A DNA stretch of 64,000 nt from Candidatus Laterigemmans baculatus (GCF_010367455.1 NZ_WRPR01000038.1:1-64000), one strand, 5' to 3'; shown: positions 25,487-36,274, counted from the first letter of the stretch. A program made the numbers and translations. Notes: generated by a model not told the origin, from the letters alone.

Positions 25487-26023
25487 ATGTCCTCGGCACC
25501 CCGTTACGTTCCGCACTACACGGTGGAGGACTACCTGCAGTGGCAGGGAGATTGGGAGCTGATCGACGGAGTGGCGATCGCCATGACGCCCTCTCCCTTC
25601 GGTCGACACGAGCGGATCGTGGCCAACCTGGTGTATGAGTTGATGGCCTGCGTGGAGCGGGAGGGATGCGACTGCCGAGCCTATGCGGGCCTTGATTGGA
25701 TCGTCAGCTCCGATACGGTCGTCCGCCCCGACGTGATGCTCGTCTGCGGACCTCAGCCAGAGCGGCACTTGGAGAAGCCGCCGGAGCTGGTCGTGGAAGT
25801 GCTTTCGCCGTCGACTCAGTTGCGGGATCAAGTGACCAAGCGGCAGCTCTATCACCAGCACGGCGTCGAGTTCTACATGCTGGTCGACCCCGAGACGAAC
25901 TCGATCGAGCTCTTGCAGCAGGGCGAAGCGGCGTATGAGCCGCTCGACTCGGCCGAGCGGCTCGAGTGCCGCTTAGCGTCGGGCTGCCGGATCACCCTCG
26001 CCAAGGACCGAGTCCTGCGATAG
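25487..26023 (+). CDS. Uma2 family endonuclease-like protein (DUF820)
   Basis: A 178-aa protein of the Uma2/DUF820 family, a PD-(D/E)XK nuclease fold very expanded in cyanobacteria and planctomycetes. Expected landmarks are present: YTVEDYLQWQGDWELIDGVAIAM at the N-terminus, TVVRPDVMLVCG with the catalytic Asp, and PELVVEVLSPSTQLRDQVTKR with the Glu and the downstream Lys. The length matches the family. Activity has rarely been demonstrated, so nuclease is a fold-based label. It is a lone gene, flanked downstream by palindromic repeats. Confidence 0.9.
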   Translation: MSSAPRYVPHYTVEDYLQWQGDWELIDGVAIAMTPSPFGRHERIVANLVYELMACVEREGCDCRAYAGLDWIVSSDTVVRPDVMLVCGPQPERHLEKPPELVVEVLSPSTQLRDQVTKRQLYHQHGVEFYMLVDPETNSIELLQQGEAAYEPLDSAERLECRLASGCRITLAKDRVLR

Positions 26024-26052
26024 ACGCTGGTCGCCTTTCGCGACTCCCTCCC

Positions 26053-26186
26053 TTGAGCCGTAGGCGCTAGCCTCGGGCCCAGTCCGGTCCGCGTCATGGG
26101 CAAGCGATGCATCGCGGGGGCGATTACTCGCGGGCGCGATCCATTCGGCAGCGCGACGGAACCCGCGGCTAGCGCCGTCGGCTCAA
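26053..26186. repeat. GCTAGC-centred palindromic repeat pair, family 2
   Basis: A forward unit near 26053-26076 (GAGCCGTAGGCGCTAGCC) and an inverted unit near 26162-26185 (GGCTAGCGCCGTCGGCTC) lie about 85 bp apart between the convergent Uma2 and ParA genes. Confidence 0.88.
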
Positions 26187-26199
26187 AAGTAATCGACTC

Positions 26200-27057
26200 T
26201 CAGGCGGCCATCCGCTGCGGTGCGGCGGGCAGCGACGCTTCGCCGCTCGACTCGCCCGGAGCTTCGTGCCCCAGTTCCTGATGCAGCACCTCTTCGGCCA
26301 GCGCGCGGTAGTCGTCCGCACCGTTGCTCTGCGGAGCGTATTCGAAGATCGATTGACCGAAGCTCGGAGCCTCGGCCAGTCGCACGTTGCGGCGGATTCG
26401 CGTCTCGAAAAATTTGGCCCCGTTCATGACCCCTTCGAGGGTCTGGTTGGAGCGGAAGAAATCGTCGACGTCGCTGCTGACTTCGGCCGCCAAGCGGGTC
26501 GTCGAGTCGTACATGCAGAGCATCGTGCCAGAGATCCGCAGCCGGTTGTTCATCCGTCGCGAAACGATCTCGACCGTTCGCAGCAGCTTGCTGAGTCCAT
26601 GCAGGGCGAGGAAATGAGGCTGCAGCGGCAGGAAGACTTCCTCGACCGCGACGAGCGCATTGACCGTCAAAACGCCGAGCGACGGAGGGCAATCGAGAAT
26701 CAGATAATCGTAGTCGTTGCCATCGACGGCCAACTTGTCGCGGAGAATCATCTCGCGGCCGACTTCACCGGCCAACTCCATCTCGGCCGCTGCCAGATCG
26801 AGGTTTGAGGGGACGATCGCCAAATTCTCGCTGTGTTGCTGCCGCGCATCGGCAATCGAAGCCCGCCCGCAGAGCACCTCGTACATGCTCCGCTCGTCGA
26901 TCACCGACAACCCGAGGTGCAGCGAGGCATGGGCTTGCGGGTCGAGGTCGATCAAACAAACCTTCCGCCCCGCTTCGGCCAAGGCCGCCGAGAGATTGAC
27001 TGCCGAGGTCGTCTTTCCGACGCCACCCTTCTGGTTGATAACCGCGATCGACCGCAT
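26200..27057 (-). CDS. ParA/Soj-like partition ATPase
   Basis: A 285-aa P-loop ATPase of the ParA/MinD superfamily. The deviant Walker A motif INQKGGVGKTTSAVNL is at residue 7, VCLIDLDPQAHAS is the A' motif and YLILDCPPSLG is Walker B. LSKLLRTVEIV and the RRNVRLAEAPSFGQSI segment are as in Soj proteins. ATG 27057 is chosen because the family starts 5-10 residues before Walker A; the frame to 27201 adds a non-family leader. No parB gene or recognisable parS site is adjacent, so it is either an orphan or partnered by the small protein at 27334-27651, which lies upstream on the same strand. Roles could include chromosome or protein-cluster positioning. Confidence 0.9.
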   Translation of the reverse strand: MRSIAVINQKGGVGKTTSAVNLSAALAEAGRKVCLIDLDPQAHASLHLGLSVIDERSMYEVLCGRASIADARQQHSENLAIVPSNLDLAAAEMELAGEVGREMILRDKLAVDGNDYDYLILDCPPSLGVLTVNALVAVEEVFLPLQPHFLALHGLSKLLRTVEIVSRRMNNRLRISGTMLCMYDSTTRLAAEVSSDVDDFFRSNQTLEGVMNGAKFFETRIRRNVRLAEAPSFGQSIFEYAPQSNGADDYRALAEEVLHQELGHEAPGESSGEASLPAAPQRMAA

Positions 27058-27201
27058 CAGATTTTCGCCCGTTGGCTGGTACCAGATTGAGCCCCGCCCA
27101 TCGGGACTTGCCTTCGGCCCGAGAAGTACCAAAACCGCCAGGGGCGAATCCAGATCGATCATTGTTCGCCTGCCAACCCGTGGCGAGCGGTGACCATCCA
27201 C

Positions 27202-27249
27202 CGTACTCGTACTCGTACTCGTACTCAGCGAAGCGGTACTCGTACTCGA
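27202..27249. repeat. Hexamer TACTCG tract with conserved core
   Basis: TACTCG units surround the core TACTCAGCGAAGCGGTACTC (27222-27241). Here no inverted partner tract follows, unlike the other two loci. It lies about 145 bp upstream of the parA-like start codon. Confidence 0.94.
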
Positions 27250-27287
27250 ATCCTGCTCGCTGCTCTCGCAATCTGAGATTTCAAATT

Positions 27288-27333
<46 letters not shown>

Positions 27334-27651
27334 CTATGCGGCGTCGCAGCGGCGGAGTTGCTGGTAGGCGAGCAACACATCGTACAGATCGGGAGTGACC
27401 TGAATGCTCTCGCGCTCAAAATCCTTCAGCCACGTCCGATCGGTCTGAAACGCGTCGACGAGCAACGGAACCAGATCGCGGATCGCGACCGGCATCGTCG
27501 GTTGTTCCGGGCGCGGTTGCGGATCGCTGCTCTGTGGATCCGTCTGGCTGGTCGCAGGCGAGCTAGAGACGCCCTGGGGGGTGGACGGAGCGCCTTGAGG
27601 CGAACGGTTTTCAGCAGAGGGTGAAAACAATTTCAACTTCGGCGCATCCAT
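27334..27651 (-). CDS. Small hypothetical protein upstream of the ParA-like gene
   Basis: A 105-aa protein starting at ATG 27651 (MDAPKLKLFSP). Residues 1-55 are Ser/Pro/Gln-rich and probably disordered. Residues 56-105 look helical and conserved (TMPVAIRDLVPLLVDAFQTD, RTWLKDFERESIQVTPDLYDV, LLAYQQLRR). I do not recognise the family. It lies on the same strand about 275 bp upstream of the ParA-like gene, which makes it a candidate partner only by position. The 317-bp gap to the divergent hemH contains no identified site. Confidence 0.55.
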   Translation of the reverse strand: MDAPKLKLFSPSAENRSPQGAPSTPQGVSSSPATSQTDPQSSDPQPRPEQPTMPVAIRDLVPLLVDAFQTDRTWLKDFERESIQVTPDLYDVLLAYQQLRRCDAA

Positions 27652-27968
27652 ACAGTGGGTTCCTCGAATGGCGACGCGGCGTGAATAGTTCACAAGCAGG
27701 GGCGGTGCCAAGTCGGATCTGGCGAGTTGTCCGGAGAACTTCCCCCTGCGTATCGGTAACCATCGGGCGGCTGCCCGCCGGAGGTGAAGCCAATCTTGAA
27801 GCTTTCTTGAAAATTCCGGTCGTAACGCTTCTGCCGATCGTCGGGGCTGGCGGTGGAGCCCCGCGCCGCAGCCTCGCGGGTGATTGACCGGCTGCCCTTG
27901 CGGGCGATTGTGGTGGATAATACTTCGCCTGACGAACCGACTTCACTCCCACGCCGATCCGAAACGCC

Positions 27969-29003
27969 GTGTCCGACGCCACCGCCCCCTACGATTCGTT
28001 CCTGCTCGTCTCCTTTGGCGGACCCGAAGGCCCGGACGAGGTGATCCCCTTTTTGGAGAACGTTCTGCGGGGCAAGAACGTGCCCCGCGAGCGGATGATG
28101 GAGGTCGCCGAGCACTACCAGAGCTTTGGCGGGGTCAGCCCGATCAATCAGCAGAACCGAGAGTTGATCGAGGCGATCCGCGGCGAGTTCGACCGCAGCG
28201 GAATCGAATTGCCGATCTACTGGGGCAACCGGAATTGGCATCCGACGTTGCCCGAGACGCTGCGGCAGATGCGCGACGATGGCCGACGTCGTGCACTCGC
28301 CTTTTTCACCAACATGTTCAGCAGCTACAGCGGCTGCCGGCAGTACCGCGAGAACATTGCCGCCGCTCAGGAGGAAGTTGGGGAGGGGGCTCCGGTCGTC
28401 GAGAAGGTTCGCTTCGGGTTCAACCACCCCGGGTTCATCGAAGCGAGCCGAGAGCGGGTGCGGACCGCGCTGGCCGAGCTCGAAGGCGTCTCCCCCGAGC
28501 AGGTCACGATTCTGTTCACCGCCCACAGCATTCCGATGGCGATGGCCGCCAACTGTGACTACGAAATGCAGCTTCGCGAGAGCTGCCGGTTGGTCGCCGA
28601 TGGCGTCGAGGCTGGACCCTGGCGGTTGGTTTTCCAAAGCCGCAGCGGACCGCCGCAGCAACCCTGGCTCGAACCCGACGTGTGCGATGCGATTCGCCAG
28701 GGGCACGCCGAAGGCCAGCTCAAGGCGCTCGTGATCGTGCCGATTGGCTTCGTCAGCGACCACATGGAAGTGCTGTACGATCTCGATGAGGAAGCCGCGA
28801 CGCTCTGCCGCGAGCTCGGCCTGCCGATGCGGCGAGCCGGCGCGGTGGGGACGCATCCCGAGTTCGTGCGGATGATCGGCAGCCTGGTCCTCGAGCGGCT
28901 GGACCCGACCGGCCAGCGGCCGGCGCTCGGAGAACTCCCCGCGTGGCACGATGTCTGCCCGACCAACTGCTGCCTGTACACACCCCAGCGACCGAGTCGC
29001 TGA
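27969..29003 (+). CDS. hemH: Ferrochelatase
   Basis: A 344-aa enzyme inserting Fe2+ into a porphyrin in the last or penultimate step of haem synthesis. It begins at GTG 27969. The N-terminal SFLLVSFGGPEGPDEV, the metal-site His in TILFTAHSIPMAMA and the GFVSDHMEVLYDLDEE segment with its catalytic Glu are diagnostic. CPTNCCLYTP near the end contributes three Cys residues, possibly a [2Fe-2S]-like or structural site. Whether it uses protoporphyrin IX or coproporphyrin III cannot be settled by eye. No other haem gene is adjacent. Family-1 palindromic repeats begin at its stop codon. Confidence 0.94.
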   Translation: MSDATAPYDSFLLVSFGGPEGPDEVIPFLENVLRGKNVPRERMMEVAEHYQSFGGVSPINQQNRELIEAIRGEFDRSGIELPIYWGNRNWHPTLPETLRQMRDDGRRRALAFFTNMFSSYSGCRQYRENIAAAQEEVGEGAPVVEKVRFGFNHPGFIEASRERVRTALAELEGVSPEQVTILFTAHSIPMAMAANCDYEMQLRESCRLVADGVEAGPWRLVFQSRSGPPQQPWLEPDVCDAIRQGHAEGQLKALVIVPIGFVSDHMEVLYDLDEEAATLCRELGLPMRRAGAVGTHPEFVRMIGSLVLERLDPTGQRPALGELPAWHDVCPTNCCLYTPQRPSR

Positions 29004-29107
29004 TCCGCCGCCGGGCGATAGGCCGGATTATTCATCAGCCGCCGGGCGCTAGCCCCCGGTTTCTAAAAAACGCCGTGACAACCGGACGCTAGCGCGTGGC
29101 GGCTGAT
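29003..29107. repeat. GCTAGC-centred palindromic repeats, family 1
   Basis: A degraded forward unit (29003-29027), a good forward unit (29034-29052) and an inverted unit (29089-29107) around AACGCCGT. The array starts at the hemH stop codon and ends 18 bp before the stop codon of the convergent TPR gene. Confidence 0.9.
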
Positions 29108-29125
29108 TCGGACCTTGCCCCCCCC

Positions 29126-30370
29126 TCAGCCCAGTCGCTCTCTCGCTTCGTCGGCCCAGGGGCTGTCGGGACTCAGTTTGAGGAACTGCTGCCAGTGCTG
29201 CTCGGCTTCCTCGCTGCGGCCGAGTTCATCGAGCGTGCGAGCCAGGTTGTAGTGCACGTCGGGGTACTCGTCGTGCAATCGCAAAGCGCCTTCGAAAGCG
29301 GCGACAGCCAGCTCCGGATGTCCGGTCTCGGCCAACACACTCCCCAAGCTGGCGCGGGCTTCGACAAAGGTTTCATCGAGCTCGATCGCCATGTAGTAGC
29401 GCTCGCGGGCCGCATCGATTTGGCCGATGCGGTAGAGCAGCTCGGCCAACTGGAAGCAGATGTCGGCCCGAGCTCCATCGCGGCCGAGAATCGCGTGGTA
29501 GCAGTCGACGGCGATCTCCAGTTCGCCCTGGTCTTCGGCGGCATAGGCGTGCTGGAGGAGCGGATCCTCGTCGGGCTGTGGTTCTTGCTCGATCGGAAAC
29601 GCGGTGCTCACGCGCGATTCGATCGACACGACGGGCGGCGGCGGTTCGTGGGAGAGCCCCAGCGGCGATTCGTTGAGCGCGTCAAAATCGATCCGCAGTT
29701 GTCCTCCCGGTTCGATCAGCCCCTCTCCCTGGCGGAGCAGAATCTGCTTGCCCTCGATCAGCACCGAGAGCTGGGCGAGCGGCCGCTCGACATCGGGAAG
29801 GACCGCCGACAGCTCATCCAGCCGTCGCTCGATCGCTTCGGGGCTGGCACCGGCGGCGACCAACTCGGCCAGCCGCCGCGCGGTCGCCACTTCGGTAAAG
29901 TCGAAGTAGGGAAGTTTGTGCACGGTCCGGGCGGGGACGATCAACCCGCGGCGATGCCACCGGCGAATCACCCCAACCGGCACACCCAGCAGATGCGCGA
30001 GCATGGCCGGCGTGTGCAGCCGCCGAATCGCCTGCTCCGCTTCGACCATCCCCAGGCGTTGCCAGAAGTCGGTTTCGTGGATCACCTCCAACTCGCCGCG
30101 GGCGGCTTGGCTCCGCCACCGCTCGCCGAGCAATTCGGCTTCGGCCAGCGGTGACTCCTCCGCGCCGATCACGACCAGATCGACGTCGCTGTCGTGCGAT
30201 TCGACGGCGACCGCACCCTGCTGGCGGACCAGCACCATCGCTTCGCGACGCGAGACGCCGCCGAGCTTGCCCACGAACGCCACCCGCTTGCCGCTCAGCA
30301 GTTCGAGAGGCGAGTCCGCATCGCCGCTCTCGGTTTCCAACTCGTCTAAATCAGTCACGTCGTCCTGCAC
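29126..30370 (-). CDS. BRCT-MerR-TPR multidomain protein
   Basis: A protein of about 414 aa with an unusual order of domains. Residues 20-95 resemble a BRCT domain (LSGKRVAFVGKLGGVSRREA, then DLVVIGAEESPLAEAELL). Residues 115-165 resemble a MerR-type winged helix (MLAHLLGVPVGVIRRWHRRG, YFDFTEVATARRLAELV). Residues 290-414 are TPR units (ELEIAVDCYHAILGRDG, AARERYYMAIELDE, ELAVAAFEGALRLHDEYPD). The start is set at GTG 30370 because the longer frame to 30658 runs antiparallel into the neighbouring DUF1501 gene; GTG 30355 is possible. BRCT suggests DNA-damage or replication links, MerR suggests DNA binding, and TPR suggests partner binding. The overall role is unknown. Confidence 0.75.
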   Translation of the reverse strand: MQDDVTDLDELETESGDADSPLELLSGKRVAFVGKLGGVSRREAMVLVRQQGAVAVESHDSDVDLVVIGAEESPLAEAELLGERWRSQAARGELEVIHETDFWQRLGMVEAEQAIRRLHTPAMLAHLLGVPVGVIRRWHRRGLIVPARTVHKLPYFDFTEVATARRLAELVAAGASPEAIERRLDELSAVLPDVERPLAQLSVLIEGKQILLRQGEGLIEPGGQLRIDFDALNESPLGLSHEPPPPVVSIESRVSTAFPIEQEPQPDEDPLLQHAYAAEDQGELEIAVDCYHAILGRDGARADICFQLAELLYRIGQIDAARERYYMAIELDETFVEARASLGSVLAETGHPELAVAAFEGALRLHDEYPDVHYNLARTLDELGRSEEAEQHWQQFLKLSPDSPWADEARERLG

Positions 30371-30438
30371 AGCGACTCGTACCGGTTCGAAGGATCTGGG
30401 AACGCAAAGGAAGGGAGAGGGAAGAGAGCGCCGTGCGG

Positions 30439-31914
<1,476 letters not shown>

Positions 31915-31972
31915 GAGCAGTTTGAATCAGCGTAAGAGGCATCAAACGCGAGGAGTATTTCGTAGTGGTAGT

Positions 31973-32087
31973 CGTACTCGTACTCAGCGAAGCGGTACTC
32001 GTACTCGTACTCGAATCGTGCGGACCCGCAAAACGCCTCGCGTCCGCTGAAGCGAGTACGAGTACGAGTACGAGTACGAGTACGAGT
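31973..32087. repeat. Hexamer TACTCG tract with core and inverted CGAGTA partner
   Basis: TACTCG units with the core TACTCAGCGAAGCGGTACTC (31981-32000) end at about 32016. After a 38-bp spacer an inverted tract of CGAGTA units runs 32053-32087. It sits between the divergent DUF1501 gene and rnpB, 73 bp before the RNase P RNA. Confidence 0.95.
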
Positions 32088-32159
32088 GAAAGGGGCTTTT
32101 TATTATCGCCAAATCGGCCGGCCTCGGCCACCGCTACCGAATCCGATACAATTGTGCAG

Positions 32160-32670
<511 letters not shown>

Positions 32671-32712
32671 TTTCGGCAACACCCCAACGTTCACTGCGTC
32701 AATTCTCACATA

Positions 32713-32818
32713 ATCAGCCGCCACGCGCTAGCGTCCGGTTTCCAAAAACGCTGTAAAAACCGGACGCTAGCGCGTGGCGGCTGATGATTAATCCAGGCTA
32801 GCGGCCGGCGGCTGATGG
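32713..32818. repeat. GCTAGC-centred palindromic repeats, family 1
   Basis: A forward unit (32713-32733), an inverted unit (32764-32785) and a diverged inverted unit (32797-32817) lie between rnpB and the stop codon of the next minus-strand gene. The last unit ends 2 bp before that stop codon (32820-32822). Confidence 0.9.
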
Positions 32819-32819
32819 C

Positions 32820-33275
32820 TCAGTGATTCGCGGGAACGCCGCTGCCGAGCTGGGCGAGGACTTGCAGGACCCCGTTGAGGTGGGCCATCCGCGGCCCAAA
32901 CCGGTCGACGAACTCGTTGAGCATGAACTCGCCGTCGAGCAGGCACTCTTCGTTGTCGGTGATCTCGTCGGTCATCGTCTCGAGAAACTGCGTTTGCACG
33001 CGGCTGAGCGTCTCGGCCGCTCGCCGGCACGAACGCGCGAGCCTCGGATTAGCGTCTTTCCACTGCTGCAATTCACTCATCCGCTGCTTCTGCAGCGCGG
33101 CGGTGCTCTCCGCCAAACTTTCCAGCAACTGATTTTGGCGTTCTTGACCGGCAACCAGCTCGCGAAGCAAAGCGATGACGGTGGCGTTGCTCGCCGCCGC
33201 AGAATCCGAAGTGGCCGAGTCGGCCGAGACGTCGATACGAAAAACCGGTGAGACTTGGCCGGGGTCATTCGACAT
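32820..33275 (-). CDS. Hypothetical helical protein
   Basis: A 151-aa soluble protein I do not recognise. A Ser/Ala-rich N-terminus is followed by a long helix with coiled-coil character (about residues 35-75, LLRELVAGQERQNQLLESLA, STAALQKQRMSELQQW). A Cys-containing basic segment (LARSCRRAAETLSRVQ) and an acidic helical C-terminus (LETMTDEITDNEECLLDGEF) come next. No signal peptide is present. It resembles small planctomycete proteins annotated as hypothetical. The heptad-like helix suggests oligomerisation. Confidence 0.65.
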   Translation of the reverse strand: MSNDPGQVSPVFRIDVSADSATSDSAAASNATVIALLRELVAGQERQNQLLESLAESTAALQKQRMSELQQWKDANPRLARSCRRAAETLSRVQTQFLETMTDEITDNEECLLDGEFMLNEFVDRFGPRMAHLNGVLQVLAQLGSGVPANH

Positions 33276-33594
33276 AGCGGGCTACTCAGAGCGAAGGAAC
33301 GAATGAGAGATGAGCGACTGATTCGTCCGAGTATAACCACCGCAAATTTTGGATGTCGAGCGCTTAATCTGGACTTCCCTTCTTGCCCGTTTCGCCCAAC
33401 CGTCACGGTCCCCGCAGCGTCAAGATCGCTCCCGCCGGGCGCTCCTCCGGGGCGGTGCCAACGGCCGCCCGGAGGACAACCGGCAGGACCGCTAAAGTCG
33501 ACCGTCTCCACGGACCGAAACTGACCGGGTTGACCGATCCCCGGTCAGATTTCCCCCCCAAGCGGTACCTCGACCGACAAGGCACCGGAGACGC
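33276..33594. other. Divergent intergenic region with a short inverted repeat
   Basis: These 319 bp separate two divergently transcribed hypothetical genes. CTGACCGG (33521-33528) and CCGGTCAG (33541-33548) form a perfect 8-bp inverted repeat 47 bp upstream of the ATG at 33595, enclosing GTTGACCG, a possible operator. No promoter is convincingly recognisable. Confidence 0.3.
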
Positions 33595-34119
33595 ATGGCG
33601 CAGACGTCCCAATCGGAATTATCGATCGGCTTCTACACCGTCGAGCAATCGGACACGCTCGGGTGGACCGGGGGATATTTGGTGCTGAACCACGGGGGCC
33701 GCCCGCTGGAGTTTCACTGCACGTTGCCGGTCCGGCCGACGCGGGCGCACGAGATCCTCTACGGCTCCACCCTGCGGGCGCACCTGATTGGCGAGCGGAT
33801 CGGCGGAATTTTGATCAAGCAGGCGCGGGTGCAGCCGCTGTTGATCTGCAGCGACCAGCCCGAGGCGCTCCGGCTGGCCGATCACCTCGACACCCCGGTC
33901 GCCCTGGTCGGCGACCCAGCCGGCCGGCTCGAGACGCACGTGCCGACGATCGCAGCCGAGCACCCCAAACATGCGCTGCGGATCGAGGCGCGGTTCGCCA
34001 CCCGCGTCCGCCAATCGCTCGAGCAGATGGCGGACCTGCCCGACTTCGACGAGCCCTTCACGCGGATTCGCGAAGCCATCCGCGAAGCCCAGCAAGGAGC
34101 CACGGCACGAGCCGCCTAG
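33595..34119 (+). CDS. Hypothetical protein upstream of the SNF2 helicase
   Basis: A 174-aa protein I cannot assign. Residues 1-75 are strand-rich (LSIGFYTVEQSDTLGWTGGYLVLNHGGRPLEF); residues 80-120 look alpha/beta (VQPLLICSDQPEALRLAD, DTPVALVGDPAGRLE); the C-terminus is a charged helix. No signal peptide is seen. It lies 142 bp upstream of the SNF2 gene on the same strand, but the gap contains a long palindrome that probably ends its transcript, so co-transcription is doubtful. The stop codon TAG overlaps the edge of that dispersed element. Confidence 0.65.
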   Translation: MAQTSQSELSIGFYTVEQSDTLGWTGGYLVLNHGGRPLEFHCTLPVRPTRAHEILYGSTLRAHLIGERIGGILIKQARVQPLLICSDQPEALRLADHLDTPVALVGDPAGRLETHVPTIAAEHPKHALRIEARFATRVRQSLEQMADLPDFDEPFTRIREAIREAQQGATARAA

Positions 34120-34240
34120 CCGGACGGCGCCACTTCGGATTGGTTCGGAGCAAGACGGCTCGCGGAAAAATCGTTTAACGGCAAGCCGAAGGCGACTGCT
34201 TTTTAAAACACAGTCGCCTTCGGCTTGCCGTTAAACGACT
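34120..34240. repeat. Long palindromic element, copy A
   Basis: Perfect 27-bp arms (34172-34198 and 34211-34237) surround a 12-bp AT-rich loop CTTTTTAAAACA. About 50 bp of left flank (from about 34120) is also shared with copy B at 44483-44604, which lies in the opposite orientation. The element starts at the stop codon of the upstream gene and ends 21 bp before the SNF2 start. The stem should act as a very strong transcriptional hairpin on either strand. Confidence 0.95.
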
Positions 34241-34260
34241 AGGTAGCCAACTGCTGGTCA

Positions 34261-36207
34261 ATGCTGACGTTATCTATTCCCTCCACCAGCCCCTCCTCCA
34301 GGCGAGCCCCGGCGATGGACTTCCTCCGCACCGCGACGCACTTCACCCGCCGCCCCAAGCCGATCGCGGCGACCGACGGCGACTCCGTCCCCGGCGTCCA
34401 AGTTGCGGAACGGGCTGCCAGCGAACCATCGCTCGCCGGCGAAGCCAGCCCGCCGCTGGAGATCGTGGCGGGGCCTTCTTGGTTCGCCGGCGAGGATCGG
34501 GCGCTGCGGGTCGACGTCGAGACGCTCGAGGTCGCACTCCCCGAATTCCGGGCGATTCCGGTGCGGCTCCGCGACATCCCCGTCAAAACGACCGGCTTTC
34601 AGTTTCCCGAGTCGCCGGCATGGGGGCTGCGAAAGAAAAAGGATGACAACGAACGGTCGGACGGAGAACACGCTCGCACTGGAGAGGCAACCGCCGAGTG
34701 CGACCCGGCGCGGGCCGCGGAGCAGGCCGCCGCACGGCAAGCGGTTCGCAAGAAACTGACGCGGCTGCGGCCGCCACGCGACATCGTCAAACTGCAGGAC
34801 CGTTTGTACTACTTGCTCCAGCCGCCGCTGGAACAGTTGGTCGGCAGCGGCGAACTGACCTTTCCCTTCGAGCCGTTCCCGTATCAGTTCGATGGGATTG
34901 CCTTTCTCTTTCCCCGCTACGCCGCGGTCCTGGCCGACGAGATGGGGTTGGGCAAGACGATGCAGGCGATCAGCACGATGCGGATGCTGCTGTTCAGCGG
35001 CGAAGTCAGCAGCATTCTGTTGGTCTGCCCCAAACCGCTGGTGACCAACTGGCAGCGCGAGCTCCGCGTCTGGGCTCCGGAGGTTCCGGTCGCGATCATC
35101 GAAGGGGATGCCAACCGCCGCGAGTGGTTGTGGCGGAATCCAGCCGCCCCGGTGAAGATCGCTAACTACGAACTGTTGATGCGCGACCGGGAACTGATCC
35201 TCGAAGGCGGTTTGCACTTCGATTTAGTCGCGCTCGACGAAGCCCAGCGGATTAAGAACCGCAATAGCACGACCAGCGAAATCGCTCGCGCGATTCCCAG
35301 AACTCGCTCCTGGGCGCTGACCGGAACTCCGGTCGAAAACAGCCCCGAGGATCTGGTGGGGATCTTTGAGTTTTTGTCGCCAGGTTATCTCACTCCCGAT
35401 ATGAATCTCCGCACGATCGCCCAAGCGGCGGGAGATTATATTTTGCGGCGGACCAAAGATATGGTCCTCGATGATATGCCGCCAAAAATGTATCGCGATG
35501 CCGATCTGGATCTCACCCCCGAGCAGTGGGCGACTTATGAGAAAGCGGAGAAAGAGGGTGTCGTCGATCTCCAGGAGATGGAGCAAGAGCTGACGATCCA
35601 ACACGTCTTTGAACTCGTGCTGCGGTTAAAACAGATCTGCAACTTCGATCCGGTCACCGGCGCCAGCAGCAAACTCGAACGCTTGGTCGCCGACATGGAA
35701 GAGATCGCGGCGAGTGGTCACAAAGCAATTGTATTCAGCCAGTGGGTCAACAGTATCGATCAAATGCGGCCGGCGCTCGAACGCTTCAACCCGGTCGAGT
35801 ATCACGGGCGGATTCCGCACAAGAAACGCGACGGCGTGATCGATCGCTTTAAGAACGATCCGGAGTGCAGCATGATCCTGATGAGCTATGGCGCGGGGAG
35901 CGTGGGGCTGAATCTGCAGTTCTGCCAGTATGTCTTTCTGTTCGACCGCTGGTGGAATCCGGCAATCGAAGATCAAGCGATCAACCGTGCCCACCGGATC
36001 GGCGCCGCGGGACCAGTGACCGTCACGCGGATGCTGGCGATGAACACGATCGAGCAGCGGATCGCCGATGTGCTGGACATGAAGCGACAGATGTTCGATG
36101 CGATTTTCTCCGATGCCGACGGTCCCAAAGCGGCTGGAGGTTTGACCCGTGAGGAGATCTTCAGCCTGTTCAATCTGAAGACCCGCAGCGGTAAGAAGAT
36201 CGGCTAA
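34261..36207 (+). CDS. SNF2 family DEAD/DEAH-box helicase-like ATPase
   Basis: A 648-aa Swi2/Snf2 ATPase that remodels protein-DNA complexes rather than unwinding strands. Walker A lies in VLADEMGLGKTMQAISTM, the DEAH-like motif II is LVALDEAQRIKN, motif III is WALTGTPVENSPEDL, and RRTKDMVLDDMPPKM follows. The C-terminal RecA lobe carries HKAIVFSQWVNSID, YHGRIPHKKRDGVIDRF, LMSYGAGSVGLNLQFC and DRWWNPAIEDQAINRAHRIG. The N-terminal 200 residues are a lineage-specific domain with no metal-binding SWIM cysteines. The start could be ATG 34261 or 34315 (MDFLRTATHF). Bacterial members act in transcription or DNA repair. Confidence 0.92.
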   Translation: MLTLSIPSTSPSSRRAPAMDFLRTATHFTRRPKPIAATDGDSVPGVQVAERAASEPSLAGEASPPLEIVAGPSWFAGEDRALRVDVETLEVALPEFRAIPVRLRDIPVKTTGFQFPESPAWGLRKKKDDNERSDGEHARTGEATAECDPARAAEQAAARQAVRKKLTRLRPPRDIVKLQDRLYYLLQPPLEQLVGSGELTFPFEPFPYQFDGIAFLFPRYAAVLADEMGLGKTMQAISTMRMLLFSGEVSSILLVCPKPLVTNWQRELRVWAPEVPVAIIEGDANRREWLWRNPAAPVKIANYELLMRDRELILEGGLHFDLVALDEAQRIKNRNSTTSEIARAIPRTRSWALTGTPVENSPEDLVGIFEFLSPGYLTPDMNLRTIAQAAGDYILRRTKDMVLDDMPPKMYRDADLDLTPEQWATYEKAEKEGVVDLQEMEQELTIQHVFELVLRLKQICNFDPVTGASSKLERLVADMEEIAASGHKAIVFSQWVNSIDQMRPALERFNPVEYHGRIPHKKRDGVIDRFKNDPECSMILMSYGAGSVGLNLQFCQYVFLFDRWWNPAIEDQAINRAHRIGAAGPVTVTRMLAMNTIEQRIADVLDMKRQMFDAIFSDADGPKAAGGLTREEIFSLFNLKTRSGKKIG

Positions 36208-36274
36208 GATAGGCGGCTCCGGATGGAGTACTCAGTACTCCGGACTCAGTCGCCCGCACCCTAGGAGCCGCACT

